A stretch of DNA of 64,000 nucleotides from Clostridiaceae bacterium. Its GTDB lineage: Bacteria > Bacillota > Clostridia > CAYPLH01 > DUMO01. Position numbers and translations under genes: made by a program. Positions 35,336 through 43,705 of this stretch are shown one piece after another (positions within the stretch are counted from its first letter, which is position 1; each line of letters begins with the position of its first letter). The stretch covers positions 1 through 64,000 of the forward strand of contig DUMO01000063.1 in assembly GCA_012839865.1 (NCBI GenBank). Direction: 5' to 3'. The notes under the pieces are model-generated. The model saw only the letters and a program-made list of their open reading frames with translations. It was not told where the DNA came from and did not search any database.

Positions 35336-35430
35336 AGCTTCCCACCTTTCCATCTTTCCATCTTTCAGCTTCCGTGCTTTCCCCTTTCGCCTTCCGGCCT
35401 TTCCCCCTTTTAGCTCTCCGGTTTCCAATC
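35336..35430 (-). repeat. Purine-rich heptamer-like repeat block B
   Basis: On the minus strand the sequence is a string of degenerate 7-8-nt units of the type GGAAAGRT (for example GAAAGATGGAAAGATGGAAA), running up to the flhB start. It lies between fliR and flhB, 272 bases apart, where neighbouring genes of the operon are closely packed. Confidence 0.7.
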
Positions 35431-35516
35431 CTTCACAATCAGAGCTTCACAAAATTTTCACATATCAACTTACATTCTTCGGCTTCCAAACTATTATTTT
35501 AAGCTGACACGCATTT

Positions 35517-35575
35517 CGCCTTTTCTTTCTCTTCTGCAGCTTTCACCTTTCAACCTTTCGCCTTTCCGGTTTTTT
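35517..35575 (-). repeat. Purine-rich heptamer-like repeat block A
   Basis: The minus strand reads GGAAAGGCGAAAGGTTGAAA and further GAAAGGT-type units directly after the fliR stop codon. It is related in unit and composition to the block at 35336-35430; about 85 ordinary bases separate them. Confidence 0.65.
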
Positions 35576-35577
35576 GG

Positions 35578-36357
35578 CTACCTGATATGTTCCAGAAAAA
35601 TATTTGTCTCAGTTTTTACACCGCTTATCAGGGAGTTGGCCAAAGTCCTGAAAACAATCATGGTAGCAAAAATTACAACCAGTCCAAGCAATATTTTAAG
35701 AGGCATACCTACTGCAAAAATGTTAACCTGGGGAACTGTCCGCATAACAACCCCCATGGCGATATCTGCAATCAAAATTGCGGCTGTAACCGGTGCACTT
35801 ATTTTAAAGCTAATTATAAATATATTGCCAAGCATTCTTACCATATCCTGGATCAGCACCTGGCTATCAAAAGTTGCCGAACCGGGCGGGACAATAATGA
35901 AGCTGTCAAACAGTGCTTTTATTATCATGTGGTGCCCGTTTATGGCAAGGGTTATCAATATGCAGATAATAAAATAAAAATTAGATGTAATAGGAACCTG
36001 AATATTGCTCATGGGATCCAAAACATTCACCATGCTGAAGCCTATTTGCATGTCAATTTGCTGACCGGCCAGGTAGACGGCAGACAAAACCAGGTACGAA
36101 ATATATCCGATGACCAGTCCCACCATGAATTCCTTCAAAACCAGGATTGCATATGCAAACAGGTTTTCCTCAATTTGAACAACTGGCGTATTTAAGGTGG
36201 AAGTCATAATTATCGCAAGAAAAAATGCAAATCCGATTTTAAAGGGCGCCGGCAAATTTCTTCTGCCAAAAACAGGGGAAACAACAAACAGTCCTGTCAT
36301 CCTGACAAGAACAAGTATGAATGTTTCAGTTCCGGCTAAAATCAGGTCTCCAAGCAA
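35578..36357 (-). CDS. fliR: Flagellar export gate protein FliR
   Basis: A 259-residue membrane protein of the FliPQR export channel, with six hydrophobic segments (for example FILVLVRMTGLFVVSPVFG and VIGYISYLVLSAVYLAGQQIDMQIG). The start is taken as TTG 36357, because AGGAGG lies exactly 8 nt before it; the frame continues to 36384 but that start would leave the ribosome site inside the gene. It is preceded by fliQ and followed by the purine-rich repeats. Confidence 0.92.
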   Translation of the reverse strand: MLGDLILAGTETFILVLVRMTGLFVVSPVFGRRNLPAPFKIGFAFFLAIIMTSTLNTPVVQIEENLFAYAILVLKEFMVGLVIGYISYLVLSAVYLAGQQIDMQIGFSMVNVLDPMSNIQVPITSNFYFIICILITLAINGHHMIIKALFDSFIIVPPGSATFDSQVLIQDMVRMLGNIFIISFKISAPVTAAILIADIAMGVVMRTVPQVNIFAVGMPLKILLGLVVIFATMIVFRTLANSLISGVKTETNIFLEHIR

Positions 36358-36404
36358 TACATTTACCTCCTGTTTTTGACACAAAATTTATGCATTATAT
36401 AATA

Positions 36405-36674
36405 TTACCTGATATACAAATTGATATTTCCATATATGTCCAGTGTAAATTCGGAAAGCGTACGAAGCATCCATAATCCGAATAATAAAATCGCTGCAAA
36501 AACAGCCAGTATTTTAGGAATAAAGGTTAGCGTGCTTTCCTGTATTTGTGTCGTTGCCTGGAATATGCTAACGGCAAGACCCACAATAAGGCTTAGCAAA
36601 AGCATTGGCGCAGACACGGAAATTATAGTAAGCAAAGATTTTTGAGCTATGTCAACAATGGTTCCCTGATCCAA
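36405..36674 (-). CDS. fliQ: Flagellar export gate protein FliQ
   Basis: An 89-residue protein with two transmembrane hairpin helices (LLTIISVSAPMLLLSLIVGLAVSIF and IPKILAVFAAILLFGLWML) and the conserved QATTQIQESTLTFIPK loop between them, typical of FliQ. It is part of the FliP5Q4R1 pore. The start is TTG 36674 with GGGAGG 7 nt before it. Confidence 0.94.
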   Translation of the reverse strand: MDQGTIVDIAQKSLLTIISVSAPMLLLSLIVGLAVSIFQATTQIQESTLTFIPKILAVFAAILLFGLWMLRTLSEFTLDIYGNINLYIR

Positions 36675-36735
36675 TTTTTACCTCCCGATAGGTTTATCTG
36701 TAAAAACCTAAAATCATTATATTCAAACCTGCATA

Positions 36736-37512
36736 TTATGTAAAACTGCCGACAAGAGCCTGAACAACAAGATTCCAGCCATCCACCACAATAAAAAGAA
36801 GTATCTTGAAAGGCAGCGAAATCAATATTGGCGGCAGCATCATCATTCCCATGGACATCAATGTGCTGGCAATAATCATGTCAACAACCAAAAAGGGAAT
36901 ATAAATCAAAAACCCTATTTTAAATGCAATTGTCAACTCACTTATCAGAAAAGCCGGCACGATCGTACTGAGGGGCAGTTTAACCAGGTTTTCCATGCCG
37001 GCAGGAGTTTCAACTCCGGATAAATTAATGAAAAAGGCCAGGTCTTTATCACGCTTTTTATCCATAATTTGTCCAAGCATGAACTCCTTGATTGAATCCG
37101 AAGCATTCCCGAGAGCTTCCTCGTATGCTATCTCACCGTTTATGTAAGGTTGGTATGCGTTTTCATTAATATCCTGAAATACAGGAGTCATTACAAATAA
37201 TGATAAAAACAATGCCAGCCCGATTAAGACCTGATTAGGCGGCATTTGCTGTGTACCCAGTGCATTTCTTAAAAAAGAAAGCACTATGATTATTCTTGAA
37301 AATGACGTCATCATTATAAGTATTGACGGTGCAAGTGAAAGTACTGTCAACAATAGTAAAATCTGAATACTTGCTGCTACCTCATCAGGATTTTGGGCAT
37401 TCTGCATTTCTATGTTAATGCTTGGGAAAGGAACATTCTGTGCAGAGCAGCCGCATAGAAGCAAAATTACTATAAGTATTAACAGCAGTTTAATCAGATT
37501 TTTCAATTTCAT
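36736..37512 (-). CDS. fliP: Flagellar export gate protein FliP
   Basis: A 258-residue export channel protein with an N-terminal signal-like helix and four further transmembrane segments. Conserved blocks include LAPSILIMMTSFSRIIIVLSFLR and GTQQMPPNQVLIGLALFLSLFVM. The signal region ends LLLCGCSAQN, which resembles a lipobox; FliP signals are known to be cleaved, so lipidation is only a possibility. The gene starts at ATG 37512, overlapping the fliO end by 23 nt. Confidence 0.95.
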   Translation of the reverse strand: MKLKNLIKLLLILIVILLLCGCSAQNVPFPSINIEMQNAQNPDEVAASIQILLLLTVLSLAPSILIMMTSFSRIIIVLSFLRNALGTQQMPPNQVLIGLALFLSLFVMTPVFQDINENAYQPYINGEIAYEEALGNASDSIKEFMLGQIMDKKRDKDLAFFINLSGVETPAGMENLVKLPLSTIVPAFLISELTIAFKIGFLIYIPFLVVDMIIASTLMSMGMMMLPPILISLPFKILLFIVVDGWNLVVQALVGSFT

Positions 37513-37996
37513 TTTTTATATTTTCATCCCCGCTCAGTTCATTTTTATTTGTTAAGGATTGCAACTTGCGTAGATTATCCTTGAATATATTCTTTTTTTG
37601 AGTGCTTTCATCCGGCTTTTTAGCTTGACTTATATTCTCTTTGGATAAATTTATATATCTGTTCAAAATTGCATTAAAGCTAAAGGTGTTCTCCTTCTTT
37701 ACCTCTTCTTCTCCCTCTGCTGCTGCTAATTCATTGAGTTTTAAACCGGTCAGAAAATTCACATCTTTAGCAGTACTGGAAATCAGAAAGAACTCTTCTC
37801 CCACCTTGACAAGATGGATGCGTTTATCTCCTCCGAGGCTTATTGTTTCAACAATATTTATATATTTGCCCTGAAATAACCTGCCAGCTTTTTTTCCTAT
37901 ATATTTGGTGTACATATATGCTAAAAAAATTATTACACCTAATACAAGGATATATAAAAAAGCGGCAAGTATGTCACCCCAATCCAAAGGTGTCAT
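37490..37996 (-). CDS. fliO: Flagellar biosynthesis protein FliO/FliZ
   Basis: A 168-residue single-pass protein. The transmembrane segment is at about 7-30 (DILAAFLYILVLGVIIFLAYMY), followed by the FliO-type cytoplasmic domain (KYINIVETISLGGDKRIHLVKVGEEFFLISSTAKDVNFLT). It assists assembly of the FliP ring. The C-terminal 70 residues are charged and variable. GGGGGAG precedes ATG 37996. Confidence 0.88.
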   Translation of the reverse strand: MTPLDWGDILAAFLYILVLGVIIFLAYMYTKYIGKKAGRLFQGKYINIVETISLGGDKRIHLVKVGEEFFLISSTAKDVNFLTGLKLNELAAAEGEEEVKKENTFSFNAILNRYINLSKENISQAKKPDESTQKKNIFKDNLRKLQSLTNKNELSGDENIKNEIEKSD

Positions 37997-38068
37997 CTCC
38001 CCCTATATCAATCATATTGATTCATACAAATACAAAAGAAAACACAATGCAATTTAAAGCCGGAAACA

Positions 38069-38431
38069 TTACCTTATAACCTTTTTTACCGCTTCAATCA
38101 CCCTTTCGGAATTAAAAGGTTTGACAATAAAGTCTATAGCTCCAGCCTGGATTGACTCTATAACCATTGCCTGCTGTCCCATTGCAGAGCACATGATAAT
38201 CTTTGCATTTCTGTCAATTTTCTTGATTTCTTTTACGGCATCAATTCCGCTCAGTTCAGGCATTGTAATATCCATAATTACTAAATCAGGTGATACTTCC
38301 TTGTATTTTTCTATGGCACGAAGACCGTTTTCCGCCTCAGCCACCACCTCAAAACCATTCTTCAGTAAAATATCCCTGATCATCATTCTCATAAAAGCTG
38401 CATCATCAACTATTAGTATTCCATTAGCCAT
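38069..38431 (-). CDS. cheY: Chemotaxis response regulator CheY
   Basis: A 120-residue single receiver domain. The acidic pocket is DD at 9-10, the phospho-acceptor is Asp54 (VIMDITMP), with Ser82 and Lys104 (VKPF) completing the switch. Phosphorylated by CheA, it binds FliM and FliY to change motor rotation. AGGAG lies 8 nt before ATG 38431. Its site between fliY and fliO matches the Bacillus operon order. Confidence 0.95.
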   Translation of the reverse strand: MANGILIVDDAAFMRMMIRDILLKNGFEVVAEAENGLRAIEKYKEVSPDLVIMDITMPELSGIDAVKEIKKIDRNAKIIMCSAMGQQAMVIESIQAGAIDFIVKPFNSERVIEAVKKVIR

Positions 38432-38493
38432 TTTCTTCTCTCCTTACTTTTAATTCACCCTTAATGAAAATTTATAAACGCAATTATTAATAT

Positions 38494-39633
38494 TTATAAT
38501 CGCTTTGAGGGATCGACTATATCTGTAACCCGGACCCCAAAGCTCTCATCAATGACAACAACTTCACCTTTGGCAATGTTTTTGCCGTTAACAAGAATAT
38601 CCACAGGATCACCGGCAAGCTTGTCAAGCTCTATTACCGAGCCCGGACCGTATTCCAGAATATTTTTTATCAGTTTGTGGGTTCTGCCAAGTTCAACTGT
38701 TATTTGCAACGGTACATCCAGTATAAGATCCAGATTCTTTTTTTCCAAATTTAATTTTGCTTCCTCATCAAAAGACTGGAATTTTGCCGGTTGCACACTA
38801 ACCAGATCTTTGGGCGTTTGCAAATCGTTTGCCGTGTCTTTGCGGGTGGTATAGGCAGAATTACTTTCCGGTCCTTTATCTTGTGCAAAGGAAATATTGT
38901 TTGAAGCTTTTTCAATGCCTGCAGGTTTTTTTCCTCCGTTACCGGCTCCGGTGGCAGAAGAACTGCTTTCCTTCTGCTTTTCAAATTCCAAAAGTGTTCG
39001 TGCAAAAGATACTGGAGCCAGATGCAGCAAATAATCCTTGCATATATTATCAATTGCCATTTCACAGGAAATGACTATGAACTCATCGGAATCAATAAAA
39101 TCCTTTCCAGTTTCACTGTTTATGTAGCTTTCAACAACATTTGGAGGAGCAATGCTTACACTTTTATTTATTGATGAAGATAATGAGGTCACATAGGAAC
39201 CGGCTGCCTGGTTCATGATTTCACCTATTACTCCAAGATCAAATTCACTTAAAGCGTCACCCGAATCAAAGTCGTTTTCACCTGTCATTGACCTTATTAT
39301 CTGTCTGGCTGCCTCACTTCTGATAATGAAAACATTTCTGCAGGAAAAGCTTCCACCAAGGTCAAACACTATAACCGTATTGTTTGAGCCATATTTTTCA
39401 GACATTTCCTCCCAGGTTGATGCTTGAAGATTTTCAACAACCATTGAAACATTCTGTCCTAATATTGTTGTCAGGGCCGCTGCAAAAGACTGCATTCCCA
39501 TATTCTCTTTTGATATAAGAACTTCCGTTTCATGCTGATTAAAAATGCTCTGTTTAGTATCAGAATCTGCTTCATGAAGAGGTGCCCCGCTGAGCAAGGC
39601 ATCTATTTCCGCCTGCGACAACATGTCTCCCAT
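38494..39633 (-). CDS. fliY: Flagellar motor switch phosphatase FliY
   Basis: A 379-residue switch protein of Gram-positive bacteria, combining CheY-P phosphatase and C-ring functions. Residues 1-15 (MGDMLSQAEIDALLSG) form the CheY-P-binding motif, about 35-215 a CheC-like phosphatase domain with SEFDLGVIGEIMNQAAGS and SCEMAIDNI, about 220-290 a variable linker, and 290-379 the FliN/SpoA domain (LDVPLQITVELGRTHKLIKNILE, VDILVNGKNIAKGEVVVI). Its ATG directly follows the fliM stop. Confidence 0.94.
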   Translation of the reverse strand: MGDMLSQAEIDALLSGAPLHEADSDTKQSIFNQHETEVLISKENMGMQSFAAALTTILGQNVSMVVENLQASTWEEMSEKYGSNNTVIVFDLGGSFSCRNVFIIRSEAARQIIRSMTGENDFDSGDALSEFDLGVIGEIMNQAAGSYVTSLSSSINKSVSIAPPNVVESYINSETGKDFIDSDEFIVISCEMAIDNICKDYLLHLAPVSFARTLLEFEKQKESSSSATGAGNGGKKPAGIEKASNNISFAQDKGPESNSAYTTRKDTANDLQTPKDLVSVQPAKFQSFDEEAKLNLEKKNLDLILDVPLQITVELGRTHKLIKNILEYGPGSVIELDKLAGDPVDILVNGKNIAKGEVVVIDESFGVRVTDIVDPSKRL

Positions 39634-40626
39634 TTATGTTTCCTCCTCTCTTATTACATCGCTAATTTTTATTGCAACCCGGTTCTTCTTGATACCTGGT
39701 TTGCCATAAAATTTCAGTATATTTCCAACCATAACCTTTACATGTCCGTTTATCCCGGTATCCAAAGGTATCACATCTCCTTTTTGCAGAGACAGGAAAT
39801 CCCTGATTGTTATTTCATTCGACCCCAAAACAGCTTTAATTGCAACTTCGGTACTCTCAATTCTTTTTGCCAGTGTCTGTTTTGTTTCTTCTGTAATCTC
39901 CTTTTCAATAGCGGAAAACCAGATTTTTGTGCTAAGCTTTGGCACGATAGGTTCCAAAACCATATGGGGAAGGCAAAGATTCATCATGCCTTCGACATCA
40001 CCGATTTTTACACTCAATGTTACAATAGCAACCATTTCATTCGGGTTGATAAGCTGTGCAAATTGAGCATTGTTGTCAATCCTGTCCAATCTGGGTCGAA
40101 TGGTTATAATACTCTCCCATGGTTCCCTCAAGAGATTTGTCAACTGGACAATTACCCTCTCGATAATAGCCATCTCAATCTCAGAGAAACCACGCATTTT
40201 TTCAATAAGGGTGCCTTTACCTCCAAGTATCCTGTCAATAATTGTAAAAGCTAATGATGGCGAAATATCCAGCAAAATTGAGCCATTAAGTGGATTAAAG
40301 TCAATAACTCCCAGTATTACCGCAGAAGATACGGAAATGGAGTTTGTAAAATCAGAATACGGCAAGGATTCGACAGTTGCAATTTCGACCTGCACCGCTG
40401 TTCTTAAATATCCCGTTAGATAATTGGTAACAAGCCGGGCATAATTTTCATGTATGTAACTTAAGGTCCTTAAATGGTCTTTTGCAAACTTGGTGGGCCT
40501 TAGAAAATTATGTACTCTGATTTTCTTTTCTTCCTTGGCTGTTTTCATTTCTTCGATATTAAGTTCACCGGTGCCAAGGGCTTTTAAAAGTTCGTCAATT
40601 TCGCGTTGTGAGAGTATATCCCCCAA
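39634..40626 (-). CDS. fliM: Flagellar motor switch protein FliM
   Basis: A 330-residue C-ring protein. The N-terminal GDILSQREIDELL is the CheY-P-binding peptide; the middle domain (about 45-225) contains LSYIHENYARLVTNYLTGYLRT and GGKG; the C-terminal SpoA domain (about 255-325) pairs with FliY. The start is TTG 40626 with GGGAGG 7 nt away. It is followed by fliY with no gap. Confidence 0.95.
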   Translation of the reverse strand: MGDILSQREIDELLKALGTGELNIEEMKTAKEEKKIRVHNFLRPTKFAKDHLRTLSYIHENYARLVTNYLTGYLRTAVQVEIATVESLPYSDFTNSISVSSAVILGVIDFNPLNGSILLDISPSLAFTIIDRILGGKGTLIEKMRGFSEIEMAIIERVIVQLTNLLREPWESIITIRPRLDRIDNNAQFAQLINPNEMVAIVTLSVKIGDVEGMMNLCLPHMVLEPIVPKLSTKIWFSAIEKEITEETKQTLAKRIESTEVAIKAVLGSNEITIRDFLSLQKGDVIPLDTGINGHVKVMVGNILKFYGKPGIKKNRVAIKISDVIREEET

Positions 40627-40650
40627 CCTGCTTCCTCCCTTGCTAAGAAA

Positions 40651-41160
40651 TTATTGATAGAACCATTCTTCAAACACAATCGTGTAAACAATCTTCTTGT
40701 TTTCTTTTTCATTTAAAGAAAGAAGCTCGTTAATCTGAGTGGTCAACTCCTGTTTGGCTTTTTGCTTTGCGTCCTCAGCCATAACATCGTCCAGAGTCTT
40801 GTTTTGAAAATATGTACCTACCAATTCTTTAATAGTTCCTTTATGTAAATCCAGTTTTGCGTCGACATCCTTAATTCCTTTTACCTTTTTGAAATATTGA
40901 ATTTCAACGCCGACTTTGATAATATGCATACCTCCACTCTGTGCATTTTTTAAATTGAAAATCTGGTCTTCAAACAAGCTCATTTTTGAAAGTTCATTAT
41001 CTGAAGGAGGCGGAGTCTCCAAATTCACAGACTGTATATTATCTCCTGCTTTTGGATTATCGGCAATGGTAAAAATATATCCTATTGATATGGCTAATGC
41101 AATTGATAATATTGCAATAACAAGAACAAGTATTGTTATCAGGCTTCTCTTGTTTTCCAT
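40651..41160 (-). CDS. fliL: Flagellar basal-body-associated protein FliL
   Basis: A 169-residue single-pass membrane protein with an N-terminal helix (LITILVLVIAILSIALAISIGYIF) and an extracytoplasmic domain related to stomatin-like folds, ending VYTIVFEEWFYQ. FliL supports stator function around the motor. It normally follows motAB, which are absent here; 180 bases without a gene separate it from flbD. Confidence 0.9.
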   Translation of the reverse strand: MENKRSLITILVLVIAILSIALAISIGYIFTIADNPKAGDNIQSVNLETPPPSDNELSKMSLFEDQIFNLKNAQSGGMHIIKVGVEIQYFKKVKGIKDVDAKLDLHKGTIKELVGTYFQNKTLDDVMAEDAKQKAKQELTTQINELLSLNEKENKKIVYTIVFEEWFYQ

Positions 41161-41340
41161 CAGAATAACCCTTTCCTAAGTTACTAAAAAAATTTTCTAC
41201 TGCAGCCTGCGGGACATTTTTATAAAAAATTACGCATTGTGTATAATCTTAAGAAAGTGTACTAAAGTACTCTTGTACCCCTGCAGTTTAACGGGCAACT
41301 ACATATTCTTACAAGGTTACGAAAAATATGTAATTCTTTG

Positions 41341-41523
41341 TCATAGATAAATTTTCCTTTTATATTGTATCATTTTTTCTAATATTTCATCAATACTTTC
41401 CTTAACGACATACTTCCTGCCATTTAACAGAGATATAACCGTATCCGGCGTCTCTTCAACGGTTTCAATTAAATCGCAGTTTAAAACAAACTCTAAACCA
41501 TTCAACTTTGTTAATCTTATCAT
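41341..41523 (-). CDS. flbD: FlbD family protein
   Basis: A 60-residue protein beginning MIRLTKLNGLEFVLNCDLIETVEETPD, a full match in layout to the FlbD family, which contains no known catalytic motif. The family is found next to the hook gene in Gram-positives and spirochaetes. ATG 41523 is chosen; an upstream ATG at 41547 would add eight residues not seen in the family. Confidence 0.88.
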   Translation of the reverse strand: MIRLTKLNGLEFVLNCDLIETVEETPDTVISLLNGRKYVVKESIDEILEKMIQYKRKIYL

Positions 41524-41734
41524 AATATTAATACTCCAAAAATTCAATGTTTTCCTGCTATATTCTGCATTTTTTTACATGTTGGGAACTTTACAGGCAG
41601 AAATTAAGCCAGGTGCTTCATATAGCACGTTTCAGGAATCCAGCAATTTTTGTCGGAAAAAAATTAATTAATCGGATACCTTGTTCTTGCTTCGACTGAA
41701 TCTGCCATATCCAATTTATGTATCTGATTTGTTA

Positions 41735-41771
41735 ATTGGGGTGCATGGCAAAGCGGATGCCGCACCCCAAT
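41735..41771 (-). repeat. GC-rich inverted repeat between flgE and flbD
   Basis: ATTGGGGTGC and GCACCCCAAT (10-bp arms) with an inner GGCA / TGCC pairing. It lies in the 291-base gap after flgE. There is no T run on either strand, so it looks more like an RNA stabiliser or processing site than a terminator. Confidence 0.5.
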
Positions 41772-41814
41772 CCAAACCGGATAAGCGCAAAAGGACTCCC
41801 GGGTTCTTTAATCA

Positions 41815-43212
41815 TTATCTCCTTATGTTAACCATTTCCTGAAGCATTTCGTCTGTAGCCGTTACTATCCTGCTGTTGGCCTGGAATCCTCTCTGGGTGA
41901 CAATCATATCAATAAACTCCTGAGACAGGTCAACATTTGACATTTCCAAAGTGCCTGGATTTAAACGGCCTGCATCTTCCGTCCCCGGCTGTATGCCTCT
42001 TCTGAACTCACCAGAGTTTGCAGTCGGTTCAAACAGGTTGTTGCCTACCTTTGCCAGACCTGACGGGTTGTCAAAAACAGCCAGTCCGATCATGCCAAGG
42101 GGTTGCTGTTGGCCGTTACTGTAAATGCCCATGATTATTCCATCCTGGCTGATTGAATATGAAGTCATGGAACCTGCGGGATAGCCGTCCCTGCTAATGG
42201 GTTTTACAGAGCTTACCGTGGCAAACATGCTCAAAGATTTAAAATCCAGTTTTATTTCAAAAGGTTTGGAACCTGATGCCACTCCTGAATCAATTCGAAT
42301 GGTTGGAGTTACTGTGTAACCATCTATTGGTGTGCTTGTGGGATCCACGAATAAAATATTTCCTTCATCATCAAACAATAATTCACCTTCGGCTGACGGT
42401 AAATCCAGTACATCGGAGTTGTTTACATCCCCCACCGCTCTCCAGTGCCATTGAGTGGCTATTTTGTTTACTGTATTTCCTGATTCATCAGTAATTGTAT
42501 AACTCTCAGATGGGCCTCTCCAAAAACAGATGTTTACTTTGTACTCTTTGCCGATAGGACTGTAAACAGTCACAGGTGTAATATAATGGGCATTATCTAT
42601 GGTTCTGTCCGCTTCAGGAATCGGCAGGGAATTTGCACTTAAATTTCCTGCAAACGTTGCCTGGGTGGTTGCCTGAGCCCGAATCAAGCGTTTGTTTCCG
42701 TTTATGCTGTCGTTGTATATGTTTATTGATTCAAGCTGGTTAATGGTATTGAATATATATTCCCCCTTGTCGGAAATTGTGTATTCCAGCCATCCGCAAA
42801 CTGCCATTCCGTTTCCGGTTACAAGGTTGCCCAATTCGTCAACTCTGAAATTTCCTGCCCTTGTAAATTTGTATGGATCGGAGCTGGATTCCCTCACAAC
42901 GAAAAACCCTTCGCCTTCAATGGACAGGTCTGTAATAACGTCCGTTCTTTGTACAGTTCCTCTTGCCATGTTTGTATCTATGGAAGAGACCTCAATACCC
43001 AACCCGATCTGCATAGGGTTGGTACCACCTCTTCCGGTGTTTGCATCAGGCGCAGACGGGGCTTTTATAGTTTGGCTGAAAATTTCCCTGAAAGTTACAC
43101 GTCCTGCTTTGTATCCAATGGTATTTACATTTGCAATATTGTTACCTATTACGTCCATCTTTGTCTGGTGGGATCTTAATCCTGATACCACCGAAAACAT
43201 TGATCTCATCAT
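41815..43212 (-). CDS. flgE: Flagellar hook protein FlgE
   Basis: A 465-residue secreted structural protein of the hook. The N-terminal rod motif is SGLRSHQTKMDVIGNNIANVNTIGYKAG, followed by the GEGFFVVR block, variable outer domains (about 140-340) and the C-terminal heptad region SNVDLSQEFIDMIVTQRGFQANSRIVTATDEMLQ. GGAGG lies before the ATG pair at 43212/43209. No classical signal peptide is present, as expected for type III export. Confidence 0.94.
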   Translation of the reverse strand: MMRSMFSVVSGLRSHQTKMDVIGNNIANVNTIGYKAGRVTFREIFSQTIKAPSAPDANTGRGGTNPMQIGLGIEVSSIDTNMARGTVQRTDVITDLSIEGEGFFVVRESSSDPYKFTRAGNFRVDELGNLVTGNGMAVCGWLEYTISDKGEYIFNTINQLESINIYNDSINGNKRLIRAQATTQATFAGNLSANSLPIPEADRTIDNAHYITPVTVYSPIGKEYKVNICFWRGPSESYTITDESGNTVNKIATQWHWRAVGDVNNSDVLDLPSAEGELLFDDEGNILFVDPTSTPIDGYTVTPTIRIDSGVASGSKPFEIKLDFKSLSMFATVSSVKPISRDGYPAGSMTSYSISQDGIIMGIYSNGQQQPLGMIGLAVFDNPSGLAKVGNNLFEPTANSGEFRRGIQPGTEDAGRLNPGTLEMSNVDLSQEFIDMIVTQRGFQANSRIVTATDEMLQEMVNIRR

Positions 43213-43241
43213 AATAAATGACCTCCTTTGATAGCTTGTCT

Positions 43242-43269
43242 TCTGTTCCGTCCGTCATTCAGGAACAGA
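43242..43269 (-). repeat. Small hairpin upstream of flgE
   Basis: TCTGTTCC / GGAACAGA with a 12-nt loop in the 91-base gap between the TIGR02530 gene and flgE. It may affect mRNA processing or relative expression of flgE. Confidence 0.35.
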
Positions 43270-43303
43270 CAGCCTCCTTAAAAAGGTCCGGCTGCATATC
43301 TTA

Positions 43304-43705
43304 CTAAATTATTACTGCACCATCAATATTTGTAAAAACATTTTCCCTAAGCTCATTGCTGTCAACTGCCGTTATAACGGTTCTGTTGCTCACATTTACG
43401 ACAAATGCCATGTTGTTCATCAGTACCAGTGAATCTTTTACTCCCTTTTTTTCAGCTTTCAAAACTGCATTGTCAAGCTTTGCCCTGTCATCCTCCGTAA
43501 GCTTGATGTTTCTTGACTTAAGCCTCATTTCCGCGTGCTTTGAAAACTTTACCTGTCTTCCCTGTTGGAGCTTTTCGTCAAGAATCTGGGAAAATTCACT
43601 GTCCTTTACAACGCTGGCCGGTTGCCGGTATACCGGTTGTCCACCCTGCACCTTGCCTATTTGGGGATTGTGAAAAAATTTGTTATTGATAATCATAACC
43701 TTCAC
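43304..43705 (-). CDS. Flagellar operon protein of the TIGR02530 type
   Basis: A 133-residue soluble protein conserved in Gram-positive flagellar operons between flgD and flgE. The centre FSKHAEMRLKSRNIKLTEDDRAKLDNA and VLMNNMAFVVNVSNRTVITAVD are the family core; the function is unknown. The start is GTG 43705, which overlaps the flgD stop (GTGA), with GGAGG just upstream. Confidence 0.85.
   Translation of the reverse strand: MKVMIINNKFFHNPQIGKVQGGQPVYRQPASVVKDSEFSQILDEKLQQGRQVKFSKHAEMRLKSRNIKLTEDDRAKLDNAVLKAEKKGVKDSLVLMNNMAFVVNVSNRTVITAVDSNELRENVFTNIDGAVII

Noticed and set aside
35174-35428. Minus-strand Lys/Gly/Arg-rich frame across the purine-rich repeat
   Set aside because: Its composition follows from translating the GGAAAG-type repeats and it overlaps the start of flhB; not a real protein.
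35587-36195. Long plus-strand frame (about 200 codons) opposite fliR
   Set aside because: It is the antisense of fliR, has an odd Asn/His/Tyr-rich composition, no ribosome site and no recognisable family; fliR itself is certain.
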